Assembly: GCF_017640745.1 (NCBI RefSeq)
Contig: NZ_JAEPQA010000004.1
Coordinates: 73,803 to 137,802 of the forward strand
Direction of reading: 5' to 3'
Source: Nisaea sp.
Lineage (GTDB): Bacteria > Pseudomonadota > Alphaproteobacteria > Thalassobaculales > Thalassobaculaceae
DNA length: 64,000 nt
This document shows positions 27,054 through 35,006 of this stretch, piece after piece. The translations under genes were made by a program, and so were the position numbers. Positions within the stretch are counted from its first letter, which is position 1. Each line of letters opens with the position of its first letter. The notes under the pieces were generated by a model. It made no database searches. It saw only the letters and a program-made list of their open reading frames with translations, and was not told the DNA's origin.

Positions 27054-28832
27054 TCACGCCTCGTTTGCCTGGCTGTCCTCGTCGGGGTAGGCCGCCGCTT
27101 CCGGCGCCGCGTCTTCGGTCTCGCGCACCAGCGGACGGATCGCTTCTATCGTGCTTTCGGGGAAGGCTTCAAGCACCGCGGCCACGACCGGGTGCTCGGC
27201 GACGGATTTGCGTTTCGCCGCCTCCGCATTGGCCTTGCGTTCGGCCAGTGTGTGTATCTCCTCGTCGCCCGGCACAGCATCGCTCGCCTCGACGATCCAG
27301 TGGATCCCGGTCCATTCCTTGAGCTTCGCCGCGACTTGTCCCGCCAGTGTCTCCGGCGCGCCCGGGTCGAGGATCAGCTCCAGATGGCCCGCACCGGCGG
27401 AAACCGGACGGACAGACCGGCTGAGCAGGGCATGCAGCAGGGCTTCGCGCTTTTCCTCGAACAGCGCCACCACGCCCTCGAAACTCTCCGGTATCTGCGG
27501 CGCGGCTGGCTCCTCGGGAGGAGGCGGTGCGGGAGGAGGTGCCTCGGGCTCGGCGCGGGGCGCGGGCATCGCCGCGACCGGCTCCGGCCGGGGGTCCGCC
27601 ACCCTGTTTTCCGCGGCCGCCGGCTGGCGGGACGGGGCCGCGTCAGGCTTTCCCGATTTTATCGCCTTCACCAGCTCGCCGGGCGGCGGAAGATCCGCCG
27701 TATAGGCAAGCCGGATCAGCACCATCTCGAGCGCGGCCAGCGTCGAAGGCGCGTTCTGGACCTCGCCGAGGCCCTTCATCAGCATCTGCCAGGTGCGCGC
27801 CAGCACCGGCAGCGAGAGCTTGTCGGCAAATTCGACACCGCGAGTCCGCTCCAGCTCCGAGGCCCCCTCGAGCGCGGACTCGCGCGCCGTCTTCAGCCGG
27901 GTGATCAGGTGGGTGAGATCGAGCAGGTCCTGCAGCATCACCACCGGATCGGCTCCGGAAGCGTACATCGAACGCACGTCGGCGAGCGCGTCGGCGGTCT
28001 TGCCGCCCATCACCTTCTCGAACAGATCGAAGATCAGCGCCCGGTCGGCGAGGCCGAGCATCTCCTGCACCTGCACGGCGGCGATCCGCCCGTCAGAGAG
28101 CGCCATCGCCTGGTCGAGGATCGAGAGCCCGTCGCGGGCCGAGCCGTCTGCGGCGCGGGAGATCAGCGCGAGCGCTTCCTCGTCGGCCTCGACCCCCTCC
28201 TTGCCGCAGATCGTGCCGAACAGCTCCATAAGCTCGGAGACGTCGAAGCGGCGGAGATCGAAGCGCTGGCAGCGCGACAGCACGGTGATCGGCACCTTGC
28301 GGATCTCGGTCGTCGCGAAGATGAACTTCACATGCTCCGGCGGCTCTTCCAGCGTTTTCAGCAACGCGTTGAAGGCGTTGCGCGAGAGCATGTGCACTTC
28401 GTCGATGATGTAGACCTTGTAGCGCGCCGAGACCGGCTTGTAGCGCACGCCGTCGATGATCTCGCGGATATCGTCGACGCCGGTCCGCGAGGCGGCATCC
28501 ATCTCCATCACGTCGACATGACGGTCCTCGGTGATCGCCCGGCAGGGCTCGCAGACGCCGCAGGGGGTCACGGTCGGCCCGCCGGAACCGTCCGGTCCGA
28601 TACAATTCAGACCCTTGGCGATGATGCGCGCCGTCGTCGTCTTGCCGACACCCCGCACCCCGGTCAGCACGAAAGCGTGCGCCAGACGGCCGGAGGCGAG
28701 CGCGTTGCGCAGCGTGCGCACCAGCGCATCCTGGCCCTTCAGGTCGTCCAGGGTCTGCGGGCGGTACTTGCGCGCGAGCACGCGATACTCGCCCGGCGCC
28801 TCGGCGGTGGCGGGGGGTGTCAGATCATCCAT
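27054..28832 (-). CDS. dnaX: DNA polymerase III subunit gamma/tau
   Basis: Clamp-loader ATPase of 592 residues. Walker A is GVRGVGKTT (about 58-66), followed by a zinc module with CGVCEPCRAI, the Walker B region VYIIDEVHMLSRNAFNALLK and sensor 1 FIFATTEIRKVPITVLSRCQ (the SRC motif). A Pro/Ala-rich linker at about 410-450 leads to the C-terminal tau-specific domain that contacts polymerase and helicase. I saw no obvious A-rich frameshift site for a separate gamma form. The gene heads dnaX-ybaB-recR, with the SRP RNA immediately upstream. Confidence 0.97.
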   Translation of the reverse strand: MDDLTPPATAEAPGEYRVLARKYRPQTLDDLKGQDALVRTLRNALASGRLAHAFVLTGVRGVGKTTTARIIAKGLNCIGPDGSGGPTVTPCGVCEPCRAITEDRHVDVMEMDAASRTGVDDIREIIDGVRYKPVSARYKVYIIDEVHMLSRNAFNALLKTLEEPPEHVKFIFATTEIRKVPITVLSRCQRFDLRRFDVSELMELFGTICGKEGVEADEEALALISRAADGSARDGLSILDQAMALSDGRIAAVQVQEMLGLADRALIFDLFEKVMGGKTADALADVRSMYASGADPVVMLQDLLDLTHLITRLKTARESALEGASELERTRGVEFADKLSLPVLARTWQMLMKGLGEVQNAPSTLAALEMVLIRLAYTADLPPPGELVKAIKSGKPDAAPSRQPAAAENRVADPRPEPVAAMPAPRAEPEAPPPAPPPPEEPAAPQIPESFEGVVALFEEKREALLHALLSRSVRPVSAGAGHLELILDPGAPETLAGQVAAKLKEWTGIHWIVEASDAVPGDEEIHTLAERKANAEAAKRKSVAEHPVVAAVLEAFPESTIEAIRPLVRETEDAAPEAAAYPDEDSQANEA

Positions 28833-28863
28833 GCGGGGATCATAGGGGAGAGGGAAGCGAGGT

Positions 28864-28957
28864 GGAAGACTGGGAGCGACCCGAACCGAAACTCGTTACG
28901 GCTGCTTCCTTCCGGACCTGACCGGATTGGCGAGGAGCTCGTCCGTCCCAGCCTTCC
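28864..28957 (-). ncRNA. ffs: Signal recognition particle RNA (4.5S, small bacterial type)
   Basis: Read on the minus strand, the sequence holds the nearly invariant apical loop GGTCAGGTCCGGAAGGAAGC followed by AGCCGTAACGAG. The ends pair: the 5' arm GGAAGGCTGGGA matches the 3' arm TCCCAGTCTTCC with one G-U. This is the hairpin that binds Ffh (domain M) and its receptor FtsY in co-translational targeting. The form with TTTCGGTTCGGGTCG after the loop is typical of Alphaproteobacteria. Ends are set by the terminal helix and are accurate to a few bases. The gene is on the same strand as dnaX, 31 nt upstream of it. Confidence 0.95.
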
Positions 28958-28999
28958 GGGGGTTCTATATCGGGGGATAGGGGCGGAATGCAAGGGGAG

Positions 29000-29016
29000 T
29001 CCGCTTTTTCAGCGGA
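29000..29016. repeat. Short hairpin next to the long palindrome
   Basis: A 6-bp inverted repeat TCCGCT / AGCGGA around five bases lies 15 bp from the 29031-29060 palindrome. It could form part of the 3' end of the gene ending at 29088 or belong to the same repeat unit. It has no T-tract on either strand. Confidence 0.3.
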
Positions 29017-29030
29017 TCGGCCCCATGTTC

Positions 29031-29060
29031 CCCGGGTCCCCGCGAACGCGGGGACCCGGG
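29031..29060. repeat. Perfect 14-bp-arm palindrome, possible dispersed REP-like element
   Basis: The arms CCCGGGTCCCCGCG (29031-29044) and CGCGGGGACCCGGG (29047-29060) are exactly complementary around AA. The RNA would form a 13-bp stem with a four-base loop. It starts 28 nt beyond the stop of the dehydrogenase gene at 29088 and about 75 nt from the SRP RNA. There is no U-tract, so it is not a canonical terminator. The TTCCC...GGGAATGAAG context resembles palindromes that occur in many copies in proteobacterial genomes. Confidence 0.6.
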
Positions 29061-29087
29061 AATGAAGGGCGCGGACTCCCGAACGGA

Positions 29088-30005
29088 CTACACGCCCGTC
29101 GGCTTCAGCTTCTCGCCGTTGCGCTCTTCCCAGTACTGGATCGCGGCGGAATGATCGCTGCCCGGATGGGCCTCGTTGAACTCGCGCCAGATGCCGGTCA
29201 GCAGTTTCAGGATCGGCATGTCCTGACCCTGCGCCTCCGCGAGGCCCGCCGCGATGCCGACATCCTTGGTCATCAGGGCGGTGGCGAAGCCGGCGTCGAA
29301 CTTGCGGGTCAGCACCGAGGGTTTGAACTTGGTCTCGGTATTGTTGCTGCGCCCGGTCGAGACATTGATGACGTCGATCATCACGCTCGGATCGAGGCCG
29401 AACTTGGCGCCGACGAGGATTGCCTCGTTGGTGGCGCTGAGGGCGATCGCCGAGAGATAGTTGTTGAGGCACTTCATCGCGTGGCCGGAGCCGAGCGGGC
29501 CGGTGCGGATCACGACCCGGCTCATCGGCCCCATGATCGCCTCCGCCGCATCGAGCGCCGCCGCGTCACCGCCGCCGAGCATGATCGCGAGCGAACCTTC
29601 CTCGGCCCGCCAGGTGCCGCCGGACACCGGAGCATCGCAGAGCGCGATGCCCTTTTCCTTCAACGCCGCGCCGAGTTCTACCGTACCGGTCGGCTCCGAC
29701 GAGCTCATGTCGATGGCGACCGCGCCGGCCTTCATGCCCTTCGAGGCGTTGTCCGCCCCGTCGAGCAGCGCCATGCGGGCGGCCTTGCCGTCCGGCACCA
29801 TGGTGACGACGATGTCGGAGGCCGCGCCGAGCGCCTCCAGGCTTGGCGCCACCTCGCCGCCGATCTCACCCGCGAATCGCTGGGAAACCTCGGGTCTGAG
29901 ATCGAACACGCGCACGTCGTAGCCGGCCTGGACCATGTGGCGGGCCATCGGCCAGCCCATCATGCCGAGGCCGATCCAACCGATCACCGGTTTGGCATCG
30001 CTCAT
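29088..30005 (-). CDS. 3-hydroxyisobutyrate dehydrogenase-family oxidoreductase
   Basis: Beta-hydroxyacid dehydrogenase of 305 residues. The dinucleotide motif is IGWIGLGMMGWPMARHM (about 8-24), the substrate motif CDAPVSGGTWRAEEGSLAIM, and the catalytic Lys lies in GSGHAMKCLNNYLSAIALSA. SEPTGTVELG after VAIDMSSS is also as in the family. Substrates range from 3-hydroxyisobutyrate and tartronate semialdehyde to other beta-hydroxy acids. It is 3 nt after the carboxymuconolactone decarboxylase-like gene, which suggests that the two act on the same catabolic route. Confidence 0.92.
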   Translation of the reverse strand: MSDAKPVIGWIGLGMMGWPMARHMVQAGYDVRVFDLRPEVSQRFAGEIGGEVAPSLEALGAASDIVVTMVPDGKAARMALLDGADNASKGMKAGAVAIDMSSSEPTGTVELGAALKEKGIALCDAPVSGGTWRAEEGSLAIMLGGGDAAALDAAEAIMGPMSRVVIRTGPLGSGHAMKCLNNYLSAIALSATNEAILVGAKFGLDPSVMIDVINVSTGRSNNTETKFKPSVLTRKFDAGFATALMTKDVGIAAGLAEAQGQDMPILKLLTGIWREFNEAHPGSDHSAAIQYWEERNGEKLKPTGV

Positions 30006-30008
30006 GGC

Positions 30009-30389
30009 TCAGACCCCCTGTTCCTTGAAGACCTCACGGGCGACCTTGAAGGCGGTCACCGCGGCCGGGAAGCCGGCATAGGTCGCGACCTGGATGAAGA
30101 TCTCGGCCATCTCGATCTTGGTGACGCCATTGTTCAGCGCGCCGACCAGATGCAGGCGCAGCTCGTGCTCGCGGCCCATGGCGGAGAGCATGGCGAGGTT
30201 CAGCATCGAGCGGGTCTTGAGGTCCAGTCCCTCGCGGCCCCAGCAGGCGCCCCACGCATGCGTGGTCACGAACTTCTGCAGGATCATCGAGAACTCGTCC
30301 GCATTGTTGAAGCTGTTCTCGACATACTCCTTGCCGAGCACCTTCTTGCGGGTCTCCATGCCCTGTTCGAACATCTGGTCCAGATCCAT
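30009..30389 (-). CDS. 4-carboxymuconolactone decarboxylase-family protein
   Basis: Protein of 126 residues, PcaC-like: MDLDQMFEQGMETRKKVLGK, EYVENSFNNADEFSMILQKF, then WGREGLDLKTRSMLNLAMLS and the helix ELRLHLVGALNNGVTKIEMA followed by EIFIQVATYAGFPAAVTAF. This order is characteristic of 4-carboxymuconolactone decarboxylases of the protocatechuate pathway; it lacks the CxxC of AhpD-type peroxidases. No other pca genes are nearby, so the substrate may differ. A good ribosome site (GGGAGGAGG) precedes it, with a TATACAAT-containing AT-rich patch further upstream. Confidence 0.88.
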   Translation of the reverse strand: MDLDQMFEQGMETRKKVLGKEYVENSFNNADEFSMILQKFVTTHAWGACWGREGLDLKTRSMLNLAMLSAMGREHELRLHLVGALNNGVTKIEMAEIFIQVATYAGFPAAVTAFKVAREVFKEQGV

Positions 30390-30510
30390 CGGGGTCCTCC
30401 TCCCTTGTCATTCGGAAATTGTATACGACCCTAATGGGCAAGGAGACGGCTGACCATAGGTCCGGGCGGAATGACGCGGGGCGGGATCGGGAACGAAAAG
30501 CCCGCGGGCC

Positions 30511-31194
30511 TCAGCGCTCGCGCTCCGCCGCAGCGCGCACGAGGGCGCGGTAGAGCCGTTGCTGCGAGCGGTTGAAGACCAGGAACTCCGGGTGCCACTG
30601 CACACCGAAGAAGAGCTGGCCGTTCACGCTCTCGATCCCCTGCACCATGCCCCTTCGGTCATGCGCCGAGACCCGGAGCCCCTCGCCTACGCGATCGACC
30701 GACTGGTGATGGATGCTGTTCACCCGGCACCAGGAAACCCCGAGCATCTCGCGCAGCCGGGTGCCCTCGTCGATCTCGATCCGCTTCACCGGCAGCGGCG
30801 TGCGCCGGGCGCGGGTGCCCGGATAGGCCTCGGAGATCTCCTCGTGCAGGGTGCCGCCGAAATAGACATTCAGGATCTGCGCGCCCCGGCAGATCCCGAG
30901 CACCGGGCGCCGGCCATCCTTGAAGCGATCCAGCAGGTCGAGTTCGAAGGCGTCACGCTCCTCGTCGATCCCCTCTTCCAGCGCGACCTCACCGCCATAA
31001 AGCGTCGGATGCAGATCGCTGCCGCCGCCGATGATCAGCCCGTCGAGCGCCTCCGCGTCGAGGGGGCGGCCGGGGCCGAGGCGCACGCCCCGCCCGCCCG
31101 CCCGCCAGACCGCAAGATAATGGAAGGCAAGCGGGATCCTGCCGGCATGTTTCGAGGTCGAAATGCCGATGAGAGGCCGGTCGGAAGAACTCAT
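30511..31194 (-). CDS. Class I glutamine amidotransferase-like protein (peptidase C26), amidoligase partner
   Basis: Protein of 227 residues of the gamma-glutamyl-gamma-aminobutyrate hydrolase/PuuD group. The nucleophile is Cys102 in LGICRGAQILNVYFGG, and His201/Glu203 in GVQWHPEFL complete the triad. GLIIGGGSDLHPTLYGG and VNSIHHQSVDRVGEGL are family motifs. Its ATG lies inside the last bases of the amidoligase gene (4-nt overlap), so the two are coupled. In the family described with amidoligases the partner supplies ammonia or removes glutamyl groups. The ATG 31194 is chosen because MSSSDRPLIGIS opens the domain. Confidence 0.88.
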   Translation of the reverse strand: MSSSDRPLIGISTSKHAGRIPLAFHYLAVWRAGGRGVRLGPGRPLDAEALDGLIIGGGSDLHPTLYGGEVALEEGIDEERDAFELDLLDRFKDGRRPVLGICRGAQILNVYFGGTLHEEISEAYPGTRARRTPLPVKRIEIDEGTRLREMLGVSWCRVNSIHHQSVDRVGEGLRVSAHDRRGMVQGIESVNGQLFFGVQWHPEFLVFNRSQQRLYRALVRAAAERER

Positions 31195-32171
31195 TTGAGA
31201 CCGAGATAGCGTTGCAGACGAGCACCAAGGCCGCGGTCGCGCTTCAGGAACTCCCCGACGGCGGCGCTCAGCCTGTCCTTGTCCTCGGCGAGTTCCTCGA
31301 TCTCGACCCAGCGGTTCCATTCGTTCACCGCCGACCAGTCCGGATCGCCGAGATCGGCGTTGGGAAGCCGGTAATGATAGGTCGGCCGCGGCTTCACCAA
31401 CGCGTCGGAGATCTGCGCCTTCACCCGGTCGGGATCGAGATGGGCGAAGAGCGGCAGCATGTCGAGTTCGCGGTTTCGCGTCGGGTTCATCTCCAGATAA
31501 TCGTCGATCATGCCGGAAAGTTCCGCCGGATAGCCTGGCGCACAGATTTTTTTCGCATATTCGTCCGGGAACGGGGCCGCATGCGGCAGGACCCAGCGCG
31601 TCAGGTCCATATCGATTTTCTCATGCAGCCCCTCGGCCATCACCATGTAGGCGCGCAAGGTGTCGAGGATCTCCGCGGCCGAGCCGGTGGCAACCTCGAC
31701 ATTGAGATGCAGACCGAAGGCATAAAGCGGGCTCTCGCGTGTTCCGAGGGCTCCGTGCTTGCGCAGGACCTCGAAGGCGGCGTTCAGCTCGCCGAGCTTG
31801 GACCATGGGACCGGCGGGAAGACGATCTCGACCGGGACGAGGCCGGTCAGCGCATCGCCGAGCCGCTCCCGAACCTTGTCGGAGATATCGAGCACGTCGA
31901 GAAAGCCGAACTTTTCCGCCTCGCCGTCCTCCTGCTCGTCGTCCTTGCGGTGCACATACTGGACGTCGAGTTCGATCGTGGCCTCGCCCCAGTCCGGATG
32001 TTTCAGGATATTGCGGTGCGCATCGCGCTGCTCGACCGTACCTCCGAACTCTGCATGCAGGTGACGGGTCGTCTCCTCGACCGTGAGACCGGCGAATTCC
32101 AGCTCGACGCCGACCCGGCGCTCCTCTCCGTCGCTATTGACCCGCCGCGGCGGCGCCTTCGGCTGCTGCAT
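31191..32171 (-). CDS. Amidoligase family protein (Amidoligase_2-like)
   Basis: Protein of 326 residues of the COOH-NH2 ligase group with a glutamine-synthetase-like fold. The N-terminal strand RRVGVELEFAGLTVEET carries the metal-binding GxExE pattern, followed by ATIELDVQYV, LVPVEIVFPPVPWS and YAFGLHLNVEVATGSAAEIL, which matches the H-x-N/H-x-E strand of the fold; ALVKPRPTYHYRLPNADLGD is near the C-terminus. Such enzymes are predicted to join a carboxylate to an amine with ATP. The natural substrate is unknown. It is coupled to the class I amidotransferase gene and 28 nt downstream of greB. Confidence 0.88.
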   Translation of the reverse strand: MQQPKAPPRRVNSDGEERRVGVELEFAGLTVEETTRHLHAEFGGTVEQRDAHRNILKHPDWGEATIELDVQYVHRKDDEQEDGEAEKFGFLDVLDISDKVRERLGDALTGLVPVEIVFPPVPWSKLGELNAAFEVLRKHGALGTRESPLYAFGLHLNVEVATGSAAEILDTLRAYMVMAEGLHEKIDMDLTRWVLPHAAPFPDEYAKKICAPGYPAELSGMIDDYLEMNPTRNRELDMLPLFAHLDPDRVKAQISDALVKPRPTYHYRLPNADLGDPDWSAVNEWNRWVEIEELAEDKDRLSAAVGEFLKRDRGLGARLQRYLGLK

Positions 32172-32199
32172 CGTTCACTTCCTTTCGGGATAGTGTCTG

Positions 32200-32754
32200 T
32201 CAGCGGTCCTCGTACAGGATCTCCACCACCTCGACCTGCTGCGGCCCGCGCGGCGTGCGCACCTCGACGACGTCGCCAACTTCAGACTTGAGCAGCGCGC
32301 GGGCGATCGGCGAGATCCAGCTGACCTCGCCGCGGTCCAGATCCGCCTCGTCGACGCCGACGATCCGCACCGTGCGTTCGTTGTCCTCCTCGTCGGCATA
32401 GGTCACGGTCGCGCCGAAGAAGACCTTGTCCTTGTTCGGCTGCTGGGTCGGATCGACGATCTCGGCCGCCTCCAGCCGCTTCAGCAGGAAACGCATGCGG
32501 CGGTCGATCTCACGCAACCTCTTTTTGCCGTAGATATAGTCGCCGTTCTCCGAGCGGTCGCCGTTCCCCGCCGCCCAGGAGACGATCTCGACGATCTTCG
32601 GCCGCTCGTCGCGGCGCAGATGCTTCAGTTCGTCCTGCAGCGCCTTGAAGCCGCGCGGCGTGATGTAGTTCTTGACGCCCTTCGGGAAAGGATCAGGGAC
32701 ATCGTCCTCCTCCTCGAATTCCGCGTCGCTTTCCTTGACGAAGGCCTTGCTCAT
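32200..32754 (-). CDS. greB: Transcription elongation factor GreB
   Basis: Protein of 184 residues that rescues backtracked RNA polymerase by stimulating transcript cleavage. The N-terminal coiled coil is NYITPRGFKALQDELKHLRR, with the acidic tip region GNGDRSENGDYIYGKKRLRE, the Asp/Glu pair that reaches the polymerase active site. The C-terminal FKBP-like domain has VFFGATVTYADEEDNERTVR and GEVSWISPIARALLKSEVGD. GreB rather than GreA is indicated by ENGDYIYGKKRLREID. An acidic N-terminal extension of about 25 residues (ESDAEFEEEDDVPDP) is somewhat longer than in E. coli. ATG 32754 starts MSKAFVKES. Confidence 0.95.
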   Translation of the reverse strand: MSKAFVKESDAEFEEEDDVPDPFPKGVKNYITPRGFKALQDELKHLRRDERPKIVEIVSWAAGNGDRSENGDYIYGKKRLREIDRRMRFLLKRLEAAEIVDPTQQPNKDKVFFGATVTYADEEDNERTVRIVGVDEADLDRGEVSWISPIARALLKSEVGDVVEVRTPRGPQQVEVVEILYEDR

Positions 32755-32887
32755 ATCCCGGCAGCTCTGTTCCGTTACCTGTCCAGTGTAGCAGACCATG
32801 AGCGATCGGCGGCACTGGCCGATTGCCAGGGTCAACACGCTCATGCGCTAATTGTTCCGGAATTCCATCTGGTAGCGGACCTGCGCG

Positions 32888-33925
32888 ATGCAAAGCAAGA
32901 AACAGATCCATGTCGTCGGATGCCATGCGGCCGGCGAGGTCGGGGACGTGATCGTCGGAGGGGTTGCCCCTCCGCCCGGCGAGACGCTCTGGGCCCAGTC
33001 GCGCTGGATCGCGGAGAACGGCGAGTTGCGCGACTTCATGCTGAACGAGCCGCGCGGCGGCGTGTTCCGGCATGTGAACCTGCTGGTCCCTCCGAAGGAC
33101 CCGCGCGCCGCCATGGGATGGATCATCATGGAACCGGTGCACACGCCGCCGATGTCCGGCTCGAACTCGATCTGCGTCTCTACCGTGCTCCTGGAAACCG
33201 GGATCGTGCCGATGGAGGAGCCTGTCACACGCTTTCACCTTGAAGCGCCGGGAGGTCTGGTCGCGGTCGAGGCGGCCTGCCGGAACGGCAAGGCGGAGAG
33301 CGTAACCGTCCGCAATCACCCGTCCTTCGCGGCCGCGATCGACGTTCCGCTGGAAGTCGATGGCCACGGCACCTTGAGCGTCTCGACGGCTTATGGCGGG
33401 GACAGTTTCGTCATTGTGGACGCAGAGGCGCTCGGCTTCGCGATCCGTCCGGACGAGGGACGGGAGCTCGCAGAACTCGGCGCCAGACTGACCCGCGCCG
33501 CGACCGAACAGATCGGCTTCAGCCATCCGGCGAACCCGGACTGGAGGCATATTTCCTTCTGCCTCTTCACCGGAGCACTGGAGGAAACGGACGACGGTTT
33601 CCGGACCCGGCATGCCGTCGCGATCGAACCCGGCAAGATCGACCGCTCGCCGACAGGCACGGCGATCTCCGCCCGCATGGCGCTGCTCAGGACGACCGGG
33701 CGCATGCGCGTGGGCGACCGGCTGACCGCCCGCTCGATCATCGGATCCGAGTTTTCGGGCCGGATCGAGGAGGACTGCACCCTAGGCGGCATTCCTGCCA
33801 TCATTCCCTCGATCACCGGGACCGCATGGATCACCGGCACCCATCAGTACCTGCTGGACCCGAGCGATCCATGGCCGCGCGGCTACCGGGTCGCCGACAC
33901 CTGGCCCTCCGCGCTCACGTCCTGA
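32888..33925 (+). CDS. Proline racemase-fold protein (PRS family) with Ser/Thr at the catalytic positions
   Basis: Protein of 345 residues of the proline racemase superfamily. The position of the first catalytic Cys is Ser90 ([19 protein letters not shown]), and that of the second is Thr256 ([16 protein letters not shown]). Racemases and 4-hydroxyproline epimerases have Cys at both; 3-hydroxyproline dehydratases have Thr at the second. So racemase activity is unlikely and a dehydratase-like or other role is more plausible. No proline catabolic genes lie nearby. The gene stands alone between divergent greB and the convergent DUF4340 gene. Confidence 0.88.
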   Translation: MQSKKQIHVVGCHAAGEVGDVIVGGVAPPPGETLWAQSRWIAENGELRDFMLNEPRGGVFRHVNLLVPPKDPRAAMGWIIMEPVHTPPMSGSNSICVSTVLLETGIVPMEEPVTRFHLEAPGGLVAVEAACRNGKAESVTVRNHPSFAAAIDVPLEVDGHGTLSVSTAYGGDSFVIVDAEALGFAIRPDEGRELAELGARLTRAATEQIGFSHPANPDWRHISFCLFTGALEETDDGFRTRHAVAIEPGKIDRSPTGTAISARMALLRTTGRMRVGDRLTARSIIGSEFSGRIEEDCTLGGIPAIIPSITGTAWITGTHQYLLDPSDPWPRGYRVADTWPSALTS

Positions 33926-33928
33926 GCG

Positions 33929-34996
33929 TCAGCCGCTCTTCTCTGCCGGCTTGGTCGCCGTTTCCAGCGTGTGGCGCAGCCGTTCGGTGCGGCTCGCCGA
34001 CAGCCGGTAGGCCCACTGCGACAGACGCTCCTTGTGCGCCTCGGCAAAGGACTTCGCTTCCTCGGTCGCATCCGGAGCGACATTGATCGAGAAATGGGTC
34101 CAGGTCTGCACGGCGCCGTCCTTGCCCGGAACCTCGGCGAAATCGACGATGACGGTCAGCCCGCTCCTTGTCTGGTAGATCGCGTTGCCGAGCGACGGCT
34201 CGAATGCCACCTCGCCCATCGCGCGGACCTCCTCGAAACCCAGCTTCGCCAGTCCGTCGGTGATCTCGTTCAGGGTGTAGAAGGTCGCGAACTCCCGGTC
34301 CTCCGGCATGTTCATCAGCTCGAACGGTTTCTCGCCCTCGCCGGTGCGGCGCACCTCAAGGACCTTGCCGTCCGGCCCTGTCAGATGAATTTCCTGGATC
34401 CGGTCGGCGCCGATGTCGATCACAGTATTGTCGGCCCAGGACGCCGCCCTCTGCACATCGTCAACCCTGCCGAGGGCAAGCCAGGACCGCGCCTCGGCCG
34501 CCGGCCGGATATAGACCATCGGCGCTCCCGTTCCGCTGGCCCGCTCCTTGCCGATCAGCACATCCGCCAGCACGTCTCCGTCACGGCCAACCATCCGGAC
34601 CCGGGTCGCCTCGGACCCGGCATCGCTGACATCGGCAACGCCGAGGCGCGCGTAACGCTCGGGATCGGCTGTCTTCGCCTCGACCAGCTTCAGTTCGGCC
34701 AGCGACAGGACGAAATCGCGGACCCGGCCCGTGTCGGCCGGATAGCCGCCCTGCTCCAGAATGCGCCAGGTTCCGTCGTCGCGGGCGACCGTGACCTGTT
34801 CCACCGCCCCGTCCCGGCTCCAGGACATCTCGATCCTGGCGATATCGGGGATGCGGTCCTCCAGACCCGGAAACGCCCGGGTGTCCTTGATCGCGGTGAC
34901 CGTCGCGTCCTGCCGGGCGAGAATGGCGGCGACGGCGGCAAGCACGACGAGGGCCGTGACGGCGGCAAGGCGTCCAAGGGTGCGCAGATTCAGCAT
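33929..34996 (-). CDS. DUF4340 domain-containing protein of the Gld-type ABC operon
   Basis: Protein of 355 residues with one N-terminal membrane helix (LAAVTALVVLAAVAAILA) and a periplasmic domain of the DUF4340 type. IARIEMSWSRDGAVEQVTVA, GYPADTGRVRDFVLSLAELK and ERYARLGVAD are recognisable family segments. DUF4340 proteins regularly close operons with Gld-like ABC exporters, as here: it begins 10 nt after the GldG gene. Its role is unknown; a substrate-handling or linking role at the outer face of the membrane is inference. It ends 3 nt from the convergent proline-racemase-like gene. Confidence 0.88.
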   Translation of the reverse strand: MLNLRTLGRLAAVTALVVLAAVAAILARQDATVTAIKDTRAFPGLEDRIPDIARIEMSWSRDGAVEQVTVARDDGTWRILEQGGYPADTGRVRDFVLSLAELKLVEAKTADPERYARLGVADVSDAGSEATRVRMVGRDGDVLADVLIGKERASGTGAPMVYIRPAAEARSWLALGRVDDVQRAASWADNTVIDIGADRIQEIHLTGPDGKVLEVRRTGEGEKPFELMNMPEDREFATFYTLNEITDGLAKLGFEEVRAMGEVAFEPSLGNAIYQTRSGLTVIVDFAEVPGKDGAVQTWTHFSINVAPDATEEAKSFAEAHKERLSQWAYRLSASRTERLRHTLETATKPAEKSG

Positions 34997-35006
34997 CGAT
35001 CCCTCC

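Noticed and set aside
29000-29060. Rho-independent terminator for the dehydrogenase gene
   Set aside because: Two stems are present but neither is followed by a T-tract on the relevant strand; the region is reported as a palindromic repeat instead.
26739-30434. A 1231-codon plus-strand open frame
   Set aside because: It is antisense to ybaB, dnaX, the SRP RNA, the dehydrogenase and the decarboxylase gene, is rich in Arg, His and Gly, and has no domain pattern. Long antisense frames are expected at this GC content; the same applies to 34761-36989, 2452-4578 and 45816-47843.
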